Part shown: in pieces, positions 34,811-47,499 of the stretch
Position numbering within the stretch: position 1 is the first letter of the stretch
Layout: each line of letters begins with the position of its first letter
From: Desmodus rotundus
Taxonomy: Eukaryota > Chordata > Mammalia > Chiroptera > Phyllostomidae
Length of the DNA stretch: 64,000 nucleotides
Assembly: GCF_022682495.2 (NCBI RefSeq)
Contig: NC_071390.1
Span: forward strand, 149,334,583-149,398,582
Direction: 5' to 3'
Notes under the pieces: generated by a model
Databases searched by the model: none
Told to the model about the DNA's origin: nothing
What the model saw: only the letters and a program-made list of their open reading frames with translations
Translations under genes and position numbers: made by a program

Positions 34811-34860
34811 TTCAGGTATATCCTGTGTCAGGTATATCCTTCAGGTATATCCTATATCCA
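34811..34860 (+). repeat. three-copy imperfect tandem repeat, about 15-17 bp
   Basis: The word tcaggtatatcct occurs three times head to tail with small spacer differences. Confidence 0.8.
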
Positions 34861-35439
34861 GGCAACGGGGGGGCCGCGGGGACCTCCTTAATGACACAGG
34901 GTGCACCCAGGGGGCTGCATCTTTGACATACATTCTTTTTCTTCTCCCAACCTGGTTGGATGTTGACTCTCCCTCTGTTTCACATTGCGTGTGAGGGAGG
35001 ACAGGCAGCCAGATGGAGCTTGTCAGAGGGGATCCGCCTCTCTACTCGGGCCGCACGGTGCTGTCCGGAATATTTATACCGGTCTGGGGAATGTCTGAAC
35101 AGTGGCATGGAAACAAAGAAATTAAAGATAATATCCAAACATCATCTTTTCCCAACACCAGTTTCCTACCCTGCATGTGTAATACGTCATCATTGCCAGG
35201 CATGCCTGAGATGTGTGAGCCATTGCGCATTTATGCAGAACAGGCTTACCTGCCTAGTTCTGTCAGGCTAGAAATCATTTCTCCCTTGTCTCCAAAACTG
35301 GTTGAAAATTGCCCCTAAGGTGTCCCTTTTGAACTTCAGATTCAACATATGTGTAAGACTTCCATATGACCAAAACCTCAGAATCATTTCTTGAAATCTC
35401 CATTTCCTTTTCTCTATCTAATTATATATCGGTCTGTTT
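34861..35439. other. no gene seen
   Basis: Begins with a short G/C-rich patch (34865-34882). Frames up to 103 aa, none recognisable. Confidence 0.45.
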
Positions 35440-35640
35440 ATCCACCTGTTTCCTCCCCCCAGTAAATATCTACTGAGCTCCTTCTGTGCCCTTGGCCCTG
35501 TGCAAGGCCCGGAATGTATGACAGAGAGGAATAGCAGACACGGTGCCTGCCACACAGAGGCAACTGTGTGACAGAGGAGGCAGGTGTTACTCAAATAATC
35601 ATAGACACAAATAAGAAATTACAACCAGGACAGGAGCTAA
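35440..35640 (+). mobile_element. ancient repeat, same unassigned family as 25300-26320
   Basis: Opens with 'aatatctactgagctccttc' and 'tgcaaggcccggaatgtatg'. Decayed. Confidence 0.45.
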
Positions 35641-35769
35641 AAGGAGAAAGGAACTCAGCTGATTCTTGTTTCGTAATGACTGCTGCGTTCATCCCTTCTT
35701 TCCCTCCAGCGTGGCCATGCAGTGTGGCTAGGGTTCATCATCTCGTGTCTAGGTCTCTGCCTCAGGCTT

Positions 35770-36095
35770 CCTGTTCTAGCCCTTCTAGCACAATCAGGAC
35801 TCATCATCACCAACACACATCGGACTCGTAGCCTGGGTGCCTTGCTCTTTGAATTGTCTTTCTTATTTGACCCGCCTACCTTTATCTCTCCAAATTCTAC
35901 TCTTTAAGACCCAGCAGAAGTGCGATCCCTTTTTGAATCTGTCCTCTCAGCCTCCAGCCAGAATTGATGTCCCTGCAAGAAGCATTCTTTGTCCACATCG
36001 TCTTGGTGGCATAGCTCACAGACTGTGGTTATTTGTGTTCATCTTCTCTCCTTTAGTTTCTACGTGCATGAAGGGCAAGGACTCAATGTAGTGGT
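35770..36095 (+). mobile_element. L2 LINE 3' region
   Basis: Sense L2 text: 'ctactctttaagacccagca', 'cctctcagcctccagccaga', then 'gtgcatgaagggcaaggact'. Confidence 0.7.
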
Positions 36096-36570
36096 CTCTT
36101 ATCGTTCTCTAGGATGCACCGGCATCTGAAGTCCCTTTCTATATTTTGAGGATTGAGCCTTTGTTGAAGACCCAGCCCAGTTCCTACTGTGGAAGTTCCC
36201 GGACACTCATGTTCCCGGCTTTCCTTGTAGTTAAGATGTGCACATGTGCTTTGCACCTCTCCAAATAGGAGCCCGAGATGAGGCCCTGAATGGAGAGCCA
36301 ATGATGCAAAGCAGCGCAAACATCAGGGGTGCTCTCTGTTGGAGGTGGCAGTCCAGCAGGACCAAGGCCCTAGGGTACCAATAGTGGCAGTACCAATGGC
36401 ATATTTCAGTGCCTGTGACTATAAAGTCAGTGGTGATAATTTTCTTACCTGATTGGGTCTGTGATGTGACCGTAGGCTTTGTCCCTGTTGGCATAGCCAC
36501 ACCTACCCAGGATTCTGTAAGTCAGTCATCTTTTTATGAATCCCTTTCCACTTAACTCAGCCAGAGTCTA

Positions 36571-37134
36571 CAAGGGAGGACCTCAAAAAAACAGAATTTA
36601 TTTATAAAAATTGTGTATTTATTCTTACATGCTTAAACTTTGGTGACGTTCAAAGTACCCTCCATTTGATGCAATACACACATCAAGATTTTTTCCCACT
36701 GCTCAAAACAGTTTTGAACTTGTTGATTCTGATGCCTTTTAGTGCTTGTGCTATTTTTTGTTTCACCTCTCCCACATCGGCAAAACATTTCCTTTTGAAA
36801 ACTTTTTTCATCTGGGGAAACAAAAAAAGTTGCTCAGGGCAAGATAGGGTGCATAGGGAGGGTGGGGCTTGGGGGTCATGCCATTTTTTGGTTAAAAACT
36901 GCTGAATACTCAGCACGGTGTGAGCAGGTGTGCTCGTAAATCACCCATCATGAAATGGGCAAACAGTTGAAAGAGTCTTCAAAAAAAAATTCACTGGAGC
37001 TGAATGCAGCTTCTCACAACACTGCCAGCTGGTACACTGATACAGATGGGTTCCTTTCACCTAGCAGGGAAGCCTGTGCTACAAGGGACCTATCCTCTAA
37101 AAGATAATTCTGGGTTTTGGGGGGTCCCTCCTTG
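36571..37134 (-). mobile_element. mariner-like DNA transposon with TA target site, internally deleted
   Basis: The 564-bp unit is flanked by TA on both sides (36569-36570 and 37135-37136). Its terminal repeats of about 28 bp are caagggaggacctcaaaa at the left and the complement of caaggagggaccccccaa at the right. The minus strand keeps the C-terminal half of a mariner (DD34D) transposase: an H-D pair and the FLTKK segment (about 36890-36950), then FLFPQMKKV and the ADVGEVKQK stretch (36683-36860). The third catalytic aspartate region is altered (FLFP preceded by C-P-E) and a stop lies after the H-D-G triplet. The N-terminal DNA-binding part is deleted, so it is inactive. Confidence 0.92.
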
Positions 37135-37215
37135 TATTTTAGCTTCCAAAGATATCAACACAGAGCCTCAATCACCAAAGGAACTTTGGAAACATTTGTT
37201 GAATGAATAAATGAG
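37135..37215 (+). mobile_element. L2 end, decayed
   Basis: 'catttgttgaatgaataaat' at 37191-37210 is the usual L2 end. Confidence 0.5.
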
Positions 37216-37224
37216 TGAATCTAC

Positions 37225-37390
37225 CATTGTTAACTGTAATAGTTAAGACTGTGTTTCCTTATCCATAAATGGACTAATAATTCCTACCCCAAAGGGATGT
37301 TGTAAAGATTTGATGAGATAACGTAAGCACAGCAATAACCACATAGAAAGTAAGCAGTAAAGAGTACTTATTATTGGTAGAAATATGGAT
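37225..37390 (+). mobile_element. MIR SINE 3' half
   Basis: 'ttccttatccataaatggac', 'gttgtaaagatttgatgaga', and a short tail. Confidence 0.7.
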
Positions 37391-38259
37391 CGGATGATGG
37401 TGATAATAAATCAATGAATAGCCCTTGCTCACCCAGGCAGAGAGCCTGGGAGTAGGTTCTCCCTGTCAGGGACACGTGTCCTAGACTTCTAAACTTGCTT
37501 CATTTAATCCATATTTAAACTTTAGTTGCCTTTGTGTTTGCATAAAATCTGCAGGTCGTACACCTGGGTTTGTCACGTGGCTGGCGCAGTGAATGAAACC
37601 CTGAGTGAACAAATCACCTGAGAGTGTACAATACAGCAGGTGCTTCATCTGACAACAGCAGGTCACCTTGAGAGCCTCAGAGAAAGCGCACATTTGTGGG
37701 ATGAGTCCGAGCTCACGGAACCCAAGGTTAAAGAACTGTTGGCACCAAATCCTGAGCCAGAACTAGAGGTTTTTCAAAGAGCCAGAGTGCCCCTTGCAGG
37801 ACAACGGAGAAACTTGAAGAATGAAGGAGTGGTCAGAAAGACGACTGTGTAACCCAAGGAAGACAAAGCAAGAGCTCACTCAAGCACCAAGTTGAAAACA
37901 CATTCCAGGTGACCAGACAGTGGGGCAGCAGAAGCAGATGGCAACCTGGCTCTGCTGAACTCAAAGGACAGTCTTTAAGCTGTGGGTCAAATGCCTGTCC
38001 TTCATACCGGCAATTCTCACATTCATATACGCAGGGCCAGCCTTATTCTTATTTCCAATTACAGTTGACATACAATATTATATTAAGGGCTAGCATTTTT
38101 TATATTTTGCTCATCATGGATTTCTTTGCATTAAGTCTGACTTCTAGAAATGTCATATTACATTATAATATTATTTATACTTATTGCTGAGGGCTTGGGG
38201 GGAGGGGCTTAAATTTTGCTCCTTACTTGCCATTCCATGGTCTCAGTCTTGCTCATACC
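37391..38259. other. no gene seen
   Basis: Low-repeat text, then T-rich wording at 38040-38180 that may be an old L1 scrap. No open frame with a recognisable domain. Confidence 0.4.
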
Positions 38260-38455
38260 AAACGGCACAGCAAGTACTCCCACATGTGATAACCTTCACT
38301 CAGAGCAAGCAACCCAAGAGGTAGGTATCAGTCTCTCTGTTTTAAGGTGAAACAAGCTGAGGCACAGAAAAATTAAGTGTCTTGCTAAAAGTTCATGCAG
38401 CTAATAGAAAATTCTAACCTGTTCAACTTGCATTTGAACTCAAGCTACATTCTTT
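38260..38455 (-). mobile_element. MIR SINE, antisense
   Basis: 'aaacaagctgaggcacagaa', 'gtcttgctaaaagttcatgc' and 'gcatttgaactcaagctaca' follow MIR complement order. Confidence 0.8.
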
Positions 38456-39535
38456 CTCCCAAAACGTAACTACAGTCCAGGGCAATAATACAAAGAACAG
38501 CACAGGGAATCAGGTAAAAATTCATTCTAGGATGTTATCATAATTAAAAACTGAGATCACAGGATGATTAAAGCAGGATGACTGTAGGGGTTCAAGCAAT
38601 CACTTTCCAAAGAGTCCTTAACATGCGCCTCTCAGACAGTAATGTCAAGTCAAATGTTCCCATGACATCCTCTGCCCCAAAGAAACATCATTCTCAACGA
38701 ATTCTTTAAGCCATCGACTGGATTTGACATGCAAGCCAGTTCAATGTCTCAAAACCCTTCTTCTGCTCTCCTGGTCCATCATAGCAACCTGCTTTAAGTA
38801 TTCATTTCTCCCTTAGTTAAAACCAGGAATCGGTTTCCCTTGGATACACACCATCAAAGCCATTTTTAATTAAATTTCTGAGAAACTTGGCCGAGTGAAG
38901 GAAAAACATTTGACTAGCCAGGCAATCTTCATGTGAATGATAGCCAGAAGTTGTGCAGAAAAATCGTTTTCATTATTTTATAATTACAGTTCATTCTCAC
39001 TCACGTGCTTATTTACAGAGAGCTTTCTAAAGCACAGAGGCAATCACCTGGAACAACTCAAGCCAGCTGGACTGTGGCCACAGGTGTAAACACCGCTCAG
39101 GAGTCCTTGCAGCCCAGGCTTCGGCACTAGGGCTCTTCAGGAAAGATGAAGCTCCCTTTCAAGGGCTTACTTCAGAGTTTAAAAATTGCAGCCTATTATT
39201 AGGGAGACTGTGGATAAATATGCTAAGGAAGACCCCAGGGAAAGGGAAAACATCAGTTCTTTCGTGCAGGTGTTTTCAGCCTGGGTGTTAGCGGTGCTAA
39301 GAGAATTCGGACCTCTACGTGGGTGGATTCCTCCTGTGTCGTACAATTTTTAGTGCAGAGACAAAAGCCATTTACATTTCGTGAATGTGGGAGAAAATAT
39401 TTTTTCAAGAGAAATGGTTGTGATCGTGGTACTCCCCTTAGGTACCTCTGGGGGATTCACTGTCTTTAAAGGTTCCCGTAAAGCAGTTTTATGGGCTCAA
39501 GGGGAAAGGTTTGTATGAATTAAATGCCCCCAGGG
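38456..39535. other. no gene seen; unusually repeat-poor
   Basis: No repeat or RNA recognised. Compositionally even, with intact AT-rich words about 38860-39010 of the kind seen in conserved non-coding elements. This is an impression, not evidence of conservation. Confidence 0.35.
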
Positions 39536-39539
39536 AACT

Positions 39540-40220
39540 GTTCATTATTTATTTATTAAACAAATAGTGATAGTTCTGGCAGTGTTCCAGGGGCTGGGGA
39601 TAGTGCAGTGACTAAAGCAGGCAGAACCTTGCCTTCCTGAAGCTTACGTCCTCAGAAAGAGACGGACTGTAAGAAACGGAAAAATTGACCATAACCTCAA
39701 GCACTGATGAGAAACGCATCAGGGTTGGGGGATGGAGACCACTGGCTGGTGAGGGCAGGCTGTGCTACACGGGCCACTCAGGGAAGACCGCTCCGAGGAG
39801 GTGACGTTTAAACCAATACCCGGCTGATGTGAATGAGCGAGCCCTGTGAGAATTGGGCAGGGGGGCGGGGAGAGTATTTGGGACAGAAGAACTTTTTTAG
39901 GATGTGAACTCCATGAAAGTAGGAACTTGTTTTCCCCAGATGCAATGCTTGACACACCAGGCAGTGAACACATCCTTGTGGGATCTTTGCTGGTGCAAAG
40001 GCTTTGGTGCGGGAAGCATTAGAAACAGCGACACGACCGCTGTGGCTGGAGCTCAGGAGGCATGGGAAGGGTTAGGATGCAACACTGCCTTTTTTTTTTT
40101 TTGGTATCATTATTCATAGAACCTCCTTTTAGTCTCAAAATCGCCTGATTTGGATGGGTAATCTACACAGTTACTTTCCTAATTGTGACGGGAAAGCAGT
40201 GGAAGACTTTGAGGAGAGGA
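39540..40220 (+). mobile_element. ancient repeat (unassigned family) with an L2 scrap inside
   Basis: First part 39540-39850 ('agtgttccaggggctgggga', 'cgctccgaggaggtgacgtt'), then an L2-like piece 39897-39990 ('gatgtgaactccatgaaagt'), then the repeat resumes about 39995-40220 ('tgtggctggagctcaggagg'). Confidence 0.45.
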
Positions 40221-40239
40221 GCAGCGATACTCCCTGTGT

Positions 40240-41110
40240 TAAAAAATATCTATTTAAATGGCCAAAATCTGGAACACTGACAAACACCAAACGCTGTGGA
40301 GGATGTGGAGCAATAGGAAAGCTCATACATGCTGGCGGGAATGCAGAAATGGTGCGGCCTCTTTGGAAGGCAGTCAGAGGTTTCTTACAGAAGTAAGCAG
40401 ACTCTTACTGAACAACCCAGCAATCTGTCTCTTTGGTATTTACACAAAGGAGTTTAAAACTAATGTCCACACAAAAACCTGCACATCAGGGTTTATAGAA
40501 CTTTAATTCAGAATTACTGAAACTTGGGAGTAACCCACATGTCCTTCAATAGATCATTGGATAAATAAACTAGTATATCAAGACAATGGAACATTATTTA
40601 GCACTAAAAAGAAAAGAGCTGTTAAGTCATTGAAAGACATGAAGGAAGCTTAAAGGCAATTACTAAGTGAAAGAAGGCACTCTGAGAAGGCGACCTACCA
40701 TATGATTCCAACTACGTGACATTCTGGAGAAGGCAAAACTATAAAGACAGAAAATACCAGTGGTTGCAGGGGGTGAGGGGTGGGAGGGATGAACAGGTAG
40801 AGCACAGAGGCTTTTTAGGACAATGAAAATATTCTGTAGATACTCTGCTGACGGATGTATGTCATGATGCCTTTGTCCAAACCCATAGAACGTACACCGC
40901 CCAGAGTGAACTGTAATGTAAACTATGGATTTGGGGTAACAATGACGTGTCCCTGAAGGTTCATCCACTGTAACAAATGTACCACTCTGGTGGGGGACGC
41001 TGATAATGAGGGAGGCCGTGCGTTTGCGGAGGAAGGGGATATAGGAAAACTCTATTTTCCGTTCAGTTTTGCTGTGAATATAAAAGTGCTCTAAAAACTG
41101 AAGTCTTAAA
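40240..41110 (+). mobile_element. LINE-1 3' UTR, sense
   Basis: Ordered L1 text: 'gtggaggatgtggagcaata', 'actgaacaacccagcaatct', 'cattggataaataaactagt', 'accagtggttgcagggggtg', ending with 'ctctaaaaactgaagtctta'. 5'-truncated and old. Confidence 0.88.
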
Positions 41111-41209
41111 AATATTAGTAAGGCCAATCTAACTTCACCAATCATCATCATCGTCCTCGTTATGACAACGATGACGCACCATTAAGAACATTTTACCTCC
41201 AAACAGCAA

Positions 41210-42620
41210 AGATGAGTCAGTACCAGAAAATCAAAGTACCTCACCACATATATAGACTAAAAGAGAAAAACTACATTATTATTGTAATAGAGCCAGAAAA
41301 GGCAGTTGATCAAGTTTAATAATTATTTATGATTAAAAATAAAAACTTTCAGAAAATCAGACCTTGAAAAATATCCTCATTTTGTAAAGGTCACGTGCCA
41401 AATGCCTACGGCGAACGTTGTGTTTGCTGCAGAATTTCTGGAAGAATTCCATCTGAGATTAGGAAGAACGCAGGGTTCGCACTCCCACCGCCATGATTTA
41501 ACTAACACTGGAGGTCCTGGGCAACTGCGTCGTGAGGAAAAAACAACATGAGGCAAAAAGATTTGAAGAGAAAAGAAGTCATTGTCATTTGCCATGGACA
41601 AGATCATCTACACAGAAAACAACAGAATAATCAATGAACCATTAGAACAAATAAGAGTTCAGCAATACAAGTGCCAGATACAAGTTATAAAAATCAGTAA
41701 TACTTCTCTACATCAGTAACAACTGTTTACTAAATATATTTTTTAAAATAGAAGACTTCACAATAAAAATAAAAACTATGAAGTATCTAGGGACTCACTT
41801 ATCAAAAAACATTTAATAATCTCTTTGGTGTACTATGTAGGTAATATTCATTCTATGAATATTCATCAAGCCATAAAAATAAAATTTAGTGCACATTTCT
41901 GGATGGAGGTCATATATAACTAAATAAGCTTTTTAAAAAAAAGAATAGGAACACTCTAAAGATAAAAATAAGATAACAAGGGGAAGTAGACTTATAGAAA
42001 TTTAGAAGTATTACAAAGCAAAATAATTGAAACAATTTGGTTTAGAAATGACTACTTAATATCTCAGTGGAGAAAATATAAAACCTTATTAGGGGTTATA
42101 ATAAGATATGAATAAATGAAGAGTTACTCCAAGCTCTTGGATGGGATGACAATATAATAAAGGATGTTATTTCTTTGAAAAGAAACTATAAATTCAGTGC
42201 AATCCCAATACAATCCCAGCTAGATTTTCTTTTTGGAAACTCAACAATTTTATGTAAATTTGATCAGGAAGCTTAATAACCCATGAGCAACCAAGTCAAC
42301 TGTGGAAAAGAGGAGAAAAGGGTGGGGGATAGGGACTTGCTCTACCATCAAGTCAGAGTCACAAAAACAGTGCAGTTCTGATGCGAGAACAAACAGAGCA
42401 ATGAAACACAACTGGGGGTTCAGAGAGAACACTGCATTCCTGCCTAACACAACATACCTGAAGGGACGCTAGCTGGATTAAGACCTACATATAGGAGTGG
42501 TAAAGATATAAAGTTAATAGATTTAATAGATGATATTTAGGAGACTGTTTTTGTGACTCAGAGAGGGGGATGAACTTCTTAAGCAAAACTCCCAAAGTAC
42601 AAACCACGAGGCAAAAATGG
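41210..42620 (+). mobile_element. LINE-1 ORF2 fragment, sense, ancient
   Basis: Sense L1 ORF2 text, heavily diverged: 'ctaaaagagaaaaactacat' at the left, 'atgaagtatctagggactca' in the middle, and the C-terminal reverse-transcriptase region 'attcagtgcaatcccaatac' near 42195. Continues to about 42620. Older than the adjacent 3' UTR; probably a different L1 copy. Confidence 0.75.
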
Positions 42621-42830
42621 ATGGTTTGTGGATGGTTCATGGGAGCTGGCAAGGGTGTCGAGGGGTACAGGAAAGACTCCTCTGGACCAGCCCGAGGACA
42701 CTGAGCAGCCGTGAAGACACTCCACTCACAGCTGCTGCCCACACTCGTTCAGTGGGTCCCGAATTGGCCAAATGGGTGAAAAGTATATTGTAGAACTAAT
42801 AATTCAAAGTGAATTTAAAATGTAAAGGAA

Positions 42831-43075
42831 AGGCCCTGGATGGTGTGGTTCATTCGGGTGGAGCATTGTTCTGTGCACCAAAAGTTTGTGGGTTCGATTC
42901 CCAGTCAGGGCACATGCCTAGGTTGTGGATTTGGTCCCTGGTCAGGATGTGTATGGGAGGCAACAGGTCAATGTTTCTCCCTCATATTGATGTTTCTCTC
43001 TCTCATTTTCTCTCTTTCTAAAACAAGCAAAAAAAGGAGTAAATGCATCCTCAAGTGAGGATTAAAAAATTAAAA
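42831..43075 (+). mobile_element. Ves SINE (bat), sense, with 15-bp TSD
   Basis: Starts aggccctggatggtgtggtt, keeps a good B box ('gtgggttcgattcccagtca'), and has a tail with 'gcatcctcaagtgaggatta'. Flanked by taaaatgtaaaggaa (42816-42830) and taaaatgtaagggaa (43076-43090), one mismatch. The frames of 70-72 aa are SINE translation. Confidence 0.93.
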
Positions 43076-43090
43076 TAAAATGTAAGGGAA

Positions 43091-44085
43091 GGCATGAAAA
43101 TGAAGACACAAAGGTGCAGAGTTAGGAGAACTAAGTCCCAGTAAGAGAGAAGAAGGTTGTACATGTACTGAAACACTTCCCGAAAGGACGTGAAAATCTC
43201 GTAAAGAACAGCATTGGAACAATTCTGTGATGGATAAATACTTATAGCCCATCTCTGAATGTTTTGATTTTTCTATAAATAAACCCTCACCTGAGTATTA
43301 CTTTCAAGCCCTCCTTTTCTCTGTAAGTCTCTATATCTATCACGTTTGCTCCAGAGGCAGAGGCTATTAACATTTTTCTTAACTCAAGTCACCATATTCT
43401 AAGTTAAGAAGTCATGTGCTCATTTATTTTAATTATTCATGGTTTTTGGTCTTTAAGGACCAGTAAGTGCTCTGCAGGTCACCATGGAAACCAGCCCGAG
43501 TTCTGTCAGGTTTTATCAATCTTCTGTCTCAAAAATCCTCCTGTTGATTTGACCATTAAGGCCTGGAGGCCCAGACAGCAGCTGGGATGTGCCTCCAATA
43601 TTACCCAATGATCCTCAGAGTCTCCAAATGTCCCACTGGGAAGTGAGGCAACCACTGACCACCTATCCTTCAGGGACACTGCACACAGCACAAACGGCAG
43701 TAACCACGGATCCCGTTAACAGTTTTCCTCCTTCCCTGGCGGAGTGAGAAATATCCTGACTGTGCCTAGTCTGCCTTGCAGGATGGATAGGGGCGTTCAG
43801 TTTGGGGCTTTGCCTGGAGAGGGATTCCTGTTAAGCGTACTATGTATGGAGAGCAGGCCGTGGGCCTTGGATGCAGAGCCTGGCAGCCATCAGCAGGGAG
43901 CTGGATCAAAGTTTTTAAAGTAATTCAATAGTAACAGACATTCACTTCCTCAACTTTTATAGCAAAGACGCACACTACTCATCCCAAGCTGGCTTTTAAG
44001 AAATGTGTGGTTACATTTTTCATTAAGATGTTAAAAACCATCTCGTATGCAAGTGCAAGACTAATAGGCTGTAATCCTTAATATG
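43091..44085. other. no gene seen
   Basis: Short frames only, up to 65 aa. No element recognised. Confidence 0.45.
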
Positions 44086-44089
44086 GTCG

Positions 44090-44280
44090 TGCCCTTTAGC
44101 AACAGAACTCCAGCCTTTGTCCCACCACCTCCATTCCTGGTAGATGGCACCAACGATGTCCTAGATGGACGGAGCAATGTCAGCCTTGCTCAGGGCTCAC
44201 CACCCACAACCCAGTATGGTGTCTGCCCCACGGGAGGGACTCAATAAAGTATTTGTTAAATAAATAAGTGAACATCACCT
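44090..44280 (+). mobile_element. L2-like end
   Basis: Ends 'gggactcaataaagtatttg' then 'ttaaataaataagtg', typical of an L2. Confidence 0.55.
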
Positions 44281-44284
44281 GGCT

Positions 44285-45764
44285 GGCCATTTCTCTGTTA
44301 GATGGGTTGTTATAGAGCAGTTATCCGATTTCTAGATTTCTCAGACCAGGAACATTTCCAAAAATATGTTTCAGGACCCACATCATGGAGCCAACTTCGT
44401 CAGGACTAGCAACAACACAGAGCAAAATAATGGGACATGAACAGCTCTCTGATGACCACTTCAGAGAAGGAAGGCTTTTCTTTAATTTCAGAAAGGTAGG
44501 AAAGATCTCATCTAAGAATAAAAGTAAATTCTTAAATTCAACTTACTTAGACTTTTGAAAAACCTTTCCCAGTGTCCTTCCTTCCCCTTTTCATCACAGA
44601 ACAGGGGCAACTTTGTCACGTGTCAGGATTGGTTCTTAGACCAGTGTTTGGAAACCAGACCTAATTGCTCTGCTTGCCTAAAAATGTTATCAGGAGTAAA
44701 TTATTTTCTCCTCTCTTATTCTCTGTCTAGCATCTTGAACCAGCTGTTTTCTAGTTTGCAACATTAAAAAAATTCCCATTTTTTAAAAAACAACAAATGA
44801 GATCTAACTGTTTGCCTAACATAATTTCAGTTGTCTTTATTTCCTTTTTTTCTACTTTGTGCCATCAAATTCTTGCTATTTTATGAAAATGCCTTTATAA
44901 GTTTAGGTCTCCCCTTATCTTTTATCATCTTTGAGACTTATTGCTGACATCTGGTATTCTCATAATTTCTTTAATACAAGCAGCTTAACATGCTTCGCAT
45001 ACTACCCACTAATCCTCTGTTATAACCTTTACTATTTAGGGGAAGGGAAGGTAGGCATTCTGTATTCAGGCCCAGCCTTGGTGATTTGGGTGTTGAAGTT
45101 TTTCTAACAACTTCTCCCAAGTTGCAAACTTCTCCTCGGAGACTATGAAGTTGAGTGATGGATCAAGGTTGCCTGGAGACCCTTGAATCATCCAGAGGAA
45201 CTGTTACCTGTACAAGACAGCTTGGCTGCAAGGGCTCGTGAGAGTCTGTACCTCTAGTGTTCTACCTTGCTGTTATAAGGAAGGTGTAACTCTAAGAAAA
45301 TATTTGCTGTTGACAAAGATAAATTCATAGTTCATGTCATAGAGAGGATACCATGAAATATATCATTTTTTTCCCTATAGAATCAATTTCATGGTAGCTG
45401 TATTCAGAGTTTTGTCTTGGTTTTCTTTTCCTGGAGAGTGAACTTTCAGTGGCTGGCTGGTTCCAAGAGACGTCACAGATGACAGACTGTGCTAAGATCA
45501 CCACCTAGCGTTTGACTTTGGAGTTACTACTGTACAAGAAGATACCACTAATTTTGAGCTTCCCTCATCTGCTGATATGAGAGTATATTTTTTTGTATGT
45601 TCTGCTGTGTTGCCTATTCCTTTCAATCTTTGCCTTGAAATTGAGTTTGCCCATGATGTGTTTTTGGTTGCCAGTGTTGTGTATGTTTTATTGTCCAGGT
45701 GAGTGCCCGAGCACATAAGTTGGTTTTTATTGGCTTTAACTGAAGATTGACTTGAAAATGTGAG
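44285..45764. other. no gene seen
   Basis: Unassigned sequence. Frames up to 72 aa. No known repeat. Confidence 0.45.
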
Positions 45765-46072
45765 TTTAATACCCCCGCAGTTTGATCCTTTAAGTCTCAG
45801 ATTTCACCACTTCCTAGAAGCCTTCCATAATCTTCCCTTGACCCCATTCTCTGCTGGACGGTCATCCCTTCTTTGTTTAAGACTGTGTATATATCCTAGT
45901 TCTTGCCACTGTGGATTGGGACTGGCTACTCATCTGCTTCTCATTCAACAGGGTGCATGTTCCTCAAGGGCCATCACTGGGTCTCATGGTTTGTGTGATA
46001 CCCTGAACGTAGCATACGGAGGTGCTTGATCCAAATTTGTTGAATGAATAAATGAATGAATGAATGAATGAA
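45765..46072 (+). mobile_element. L2 LINE 3' end
   Basis: 'ttcctagaagccttccataa', then the terminus 'ccaaatttgttgaatgaata' and a (TGAA)n run at 46042-46072. Confidence 0.85.
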
Positions 46073-46755
46073 AAAGGTTTTCTAAATAAGGTTAAAGGGT
46101 GAGGCTAATTTTCTCCTTATAACTCTCAGCTTTCTTCTATACTCAATAAAACACTCTATCTTGAAATAGCTGAATTTAACAAAACTAATGACTCTGTATA
46201 ACATCTTGGCAGGATAATCAAAATCTTGATTTTAGAGCAAAACCTTGAATTCAAAGGTGAATGAAGCTTTGCCAATGGTCAGGATATGTTTGCCTTTCAA
46301 AATCAGATTCCCTGCTCTGACTAGTAACTTTACAAGGTGGAACATAACACTTTTTATCCTAACAGGGTCCTAATCAGCTTCAACTGTTTAAAAATGCTCA
46401 TTTGTTCATTTGCAGCAGGGACCAGAACACCAGACTAGGAGAGGAATAGAAATGGGGGAGTCTGGCAGGGGGGAAGGTCTCCTTTAAGGAAAGTCCAGGT
46501 TTCCTTTCAGCCCCACTGCTGATCTGGGATGAGTTCCTAAATCACTTTCCTAAATTAAAAAATTTAATCCTCTGGCTTCTTAGGAGAGATGCTCCTTATC
46601 TAAAGTAATTAATCCCACATGTGATGTTGGGTAAAATTACCTGATCCTAATTAGCAGGAGTCCTGGAGTATACAAAATATGATTTGGGTTATAAAATTGA
46701 GAAAATTCACACACACACACAGACTCATAAATGTTAGACTGTGCCTCCTAATTTC
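46073..46755. other. no gene seen
   Basis: Unassigned sequence; a short (CA)n run at about 46708-46722. Confidence 0.45.
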
Positions 46756-46759
46756 TCTC

Positions 46760-47015
46760 CTGGAGGAGAGGGTGGAGACAACATAATATTCGAAGTCATA
46801 TTCACCTGGGCTCAAAACCTGGCTCTGTGATTTATTTGCTACATGACTTTGACAAAATTAATTAAATCGCTAAGCCTGTTTCTCATCTACAAAACGGGGT
46901 GCATACACACAGTCCTGCTCTCAGGGTGGTTGTAAGGATTAAATGGGGTTTGCTGTGTGTAGTGTGCATAGTGGACTGTTTGACACACGAATGAGCGCTT
47001 AATAGAAATAGGAAC
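46760..47015 (+). mobile_element. MIR SINE, nearly full length
   Basis: 'tcacctgggctcaaaacctg', 'tttgctacatgactttgaca', 'gcctgtttctcatctacaaa', 'ttgtaaggattaaatggggt'. Confidence 0.85.
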
Positions 47016-47189
47016 ACCAATGCTCACTGGGCAGTTCTGCTCCCAAACCTTCCAGTGTTTTGCCAACCCTACTGTGACCTGGGCACAAGATGTGGGTTAT
47101 CCTTCAGGATCTATTGATAGGCGGCCACCAGGGGCATGTGTCCCAAAGCCTGGGCCCTGGAATCTCCTCTGCCACACAGCACCACGCTG

Positions 47190-47490
47190 AGCGTGCCTGA
47201 GCTCTCACCTCTCCAGGCCTTCATCCAGCTCTTCCATTTGCCTGAGCCAAGCCTCCTTCCACCTCCACCTTCTGCTCCAGCTCATATATGATTTCCTTTC
47301 TGTAGCCTTACCTTGGCACCCAAGAATAAAGGTAAGTCCCTTTGAGAGCACATGATATGCTTTATTTGAACATTCCCAGTTACCTGTCTTCCTGCCAGCC
47401 TGGGAGCTTCCAGGAGGCACGAACCCTGTCTTCTTCATCTTTATCTCCCAATACTTGCTTTACGCTTGGCATTTATCAGGCTACCAGCAA
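47190..47490 (+). mobile_element. L2 LINE 3' region
   Basis: 'ttccaggaggcacgaaccct' and 'ttacgcttggcatttatcag' are L2-like. The 77-aa minus frame is chance. Confidence 0.6.
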
Positions 47491-47499
47491 ATATTTATA

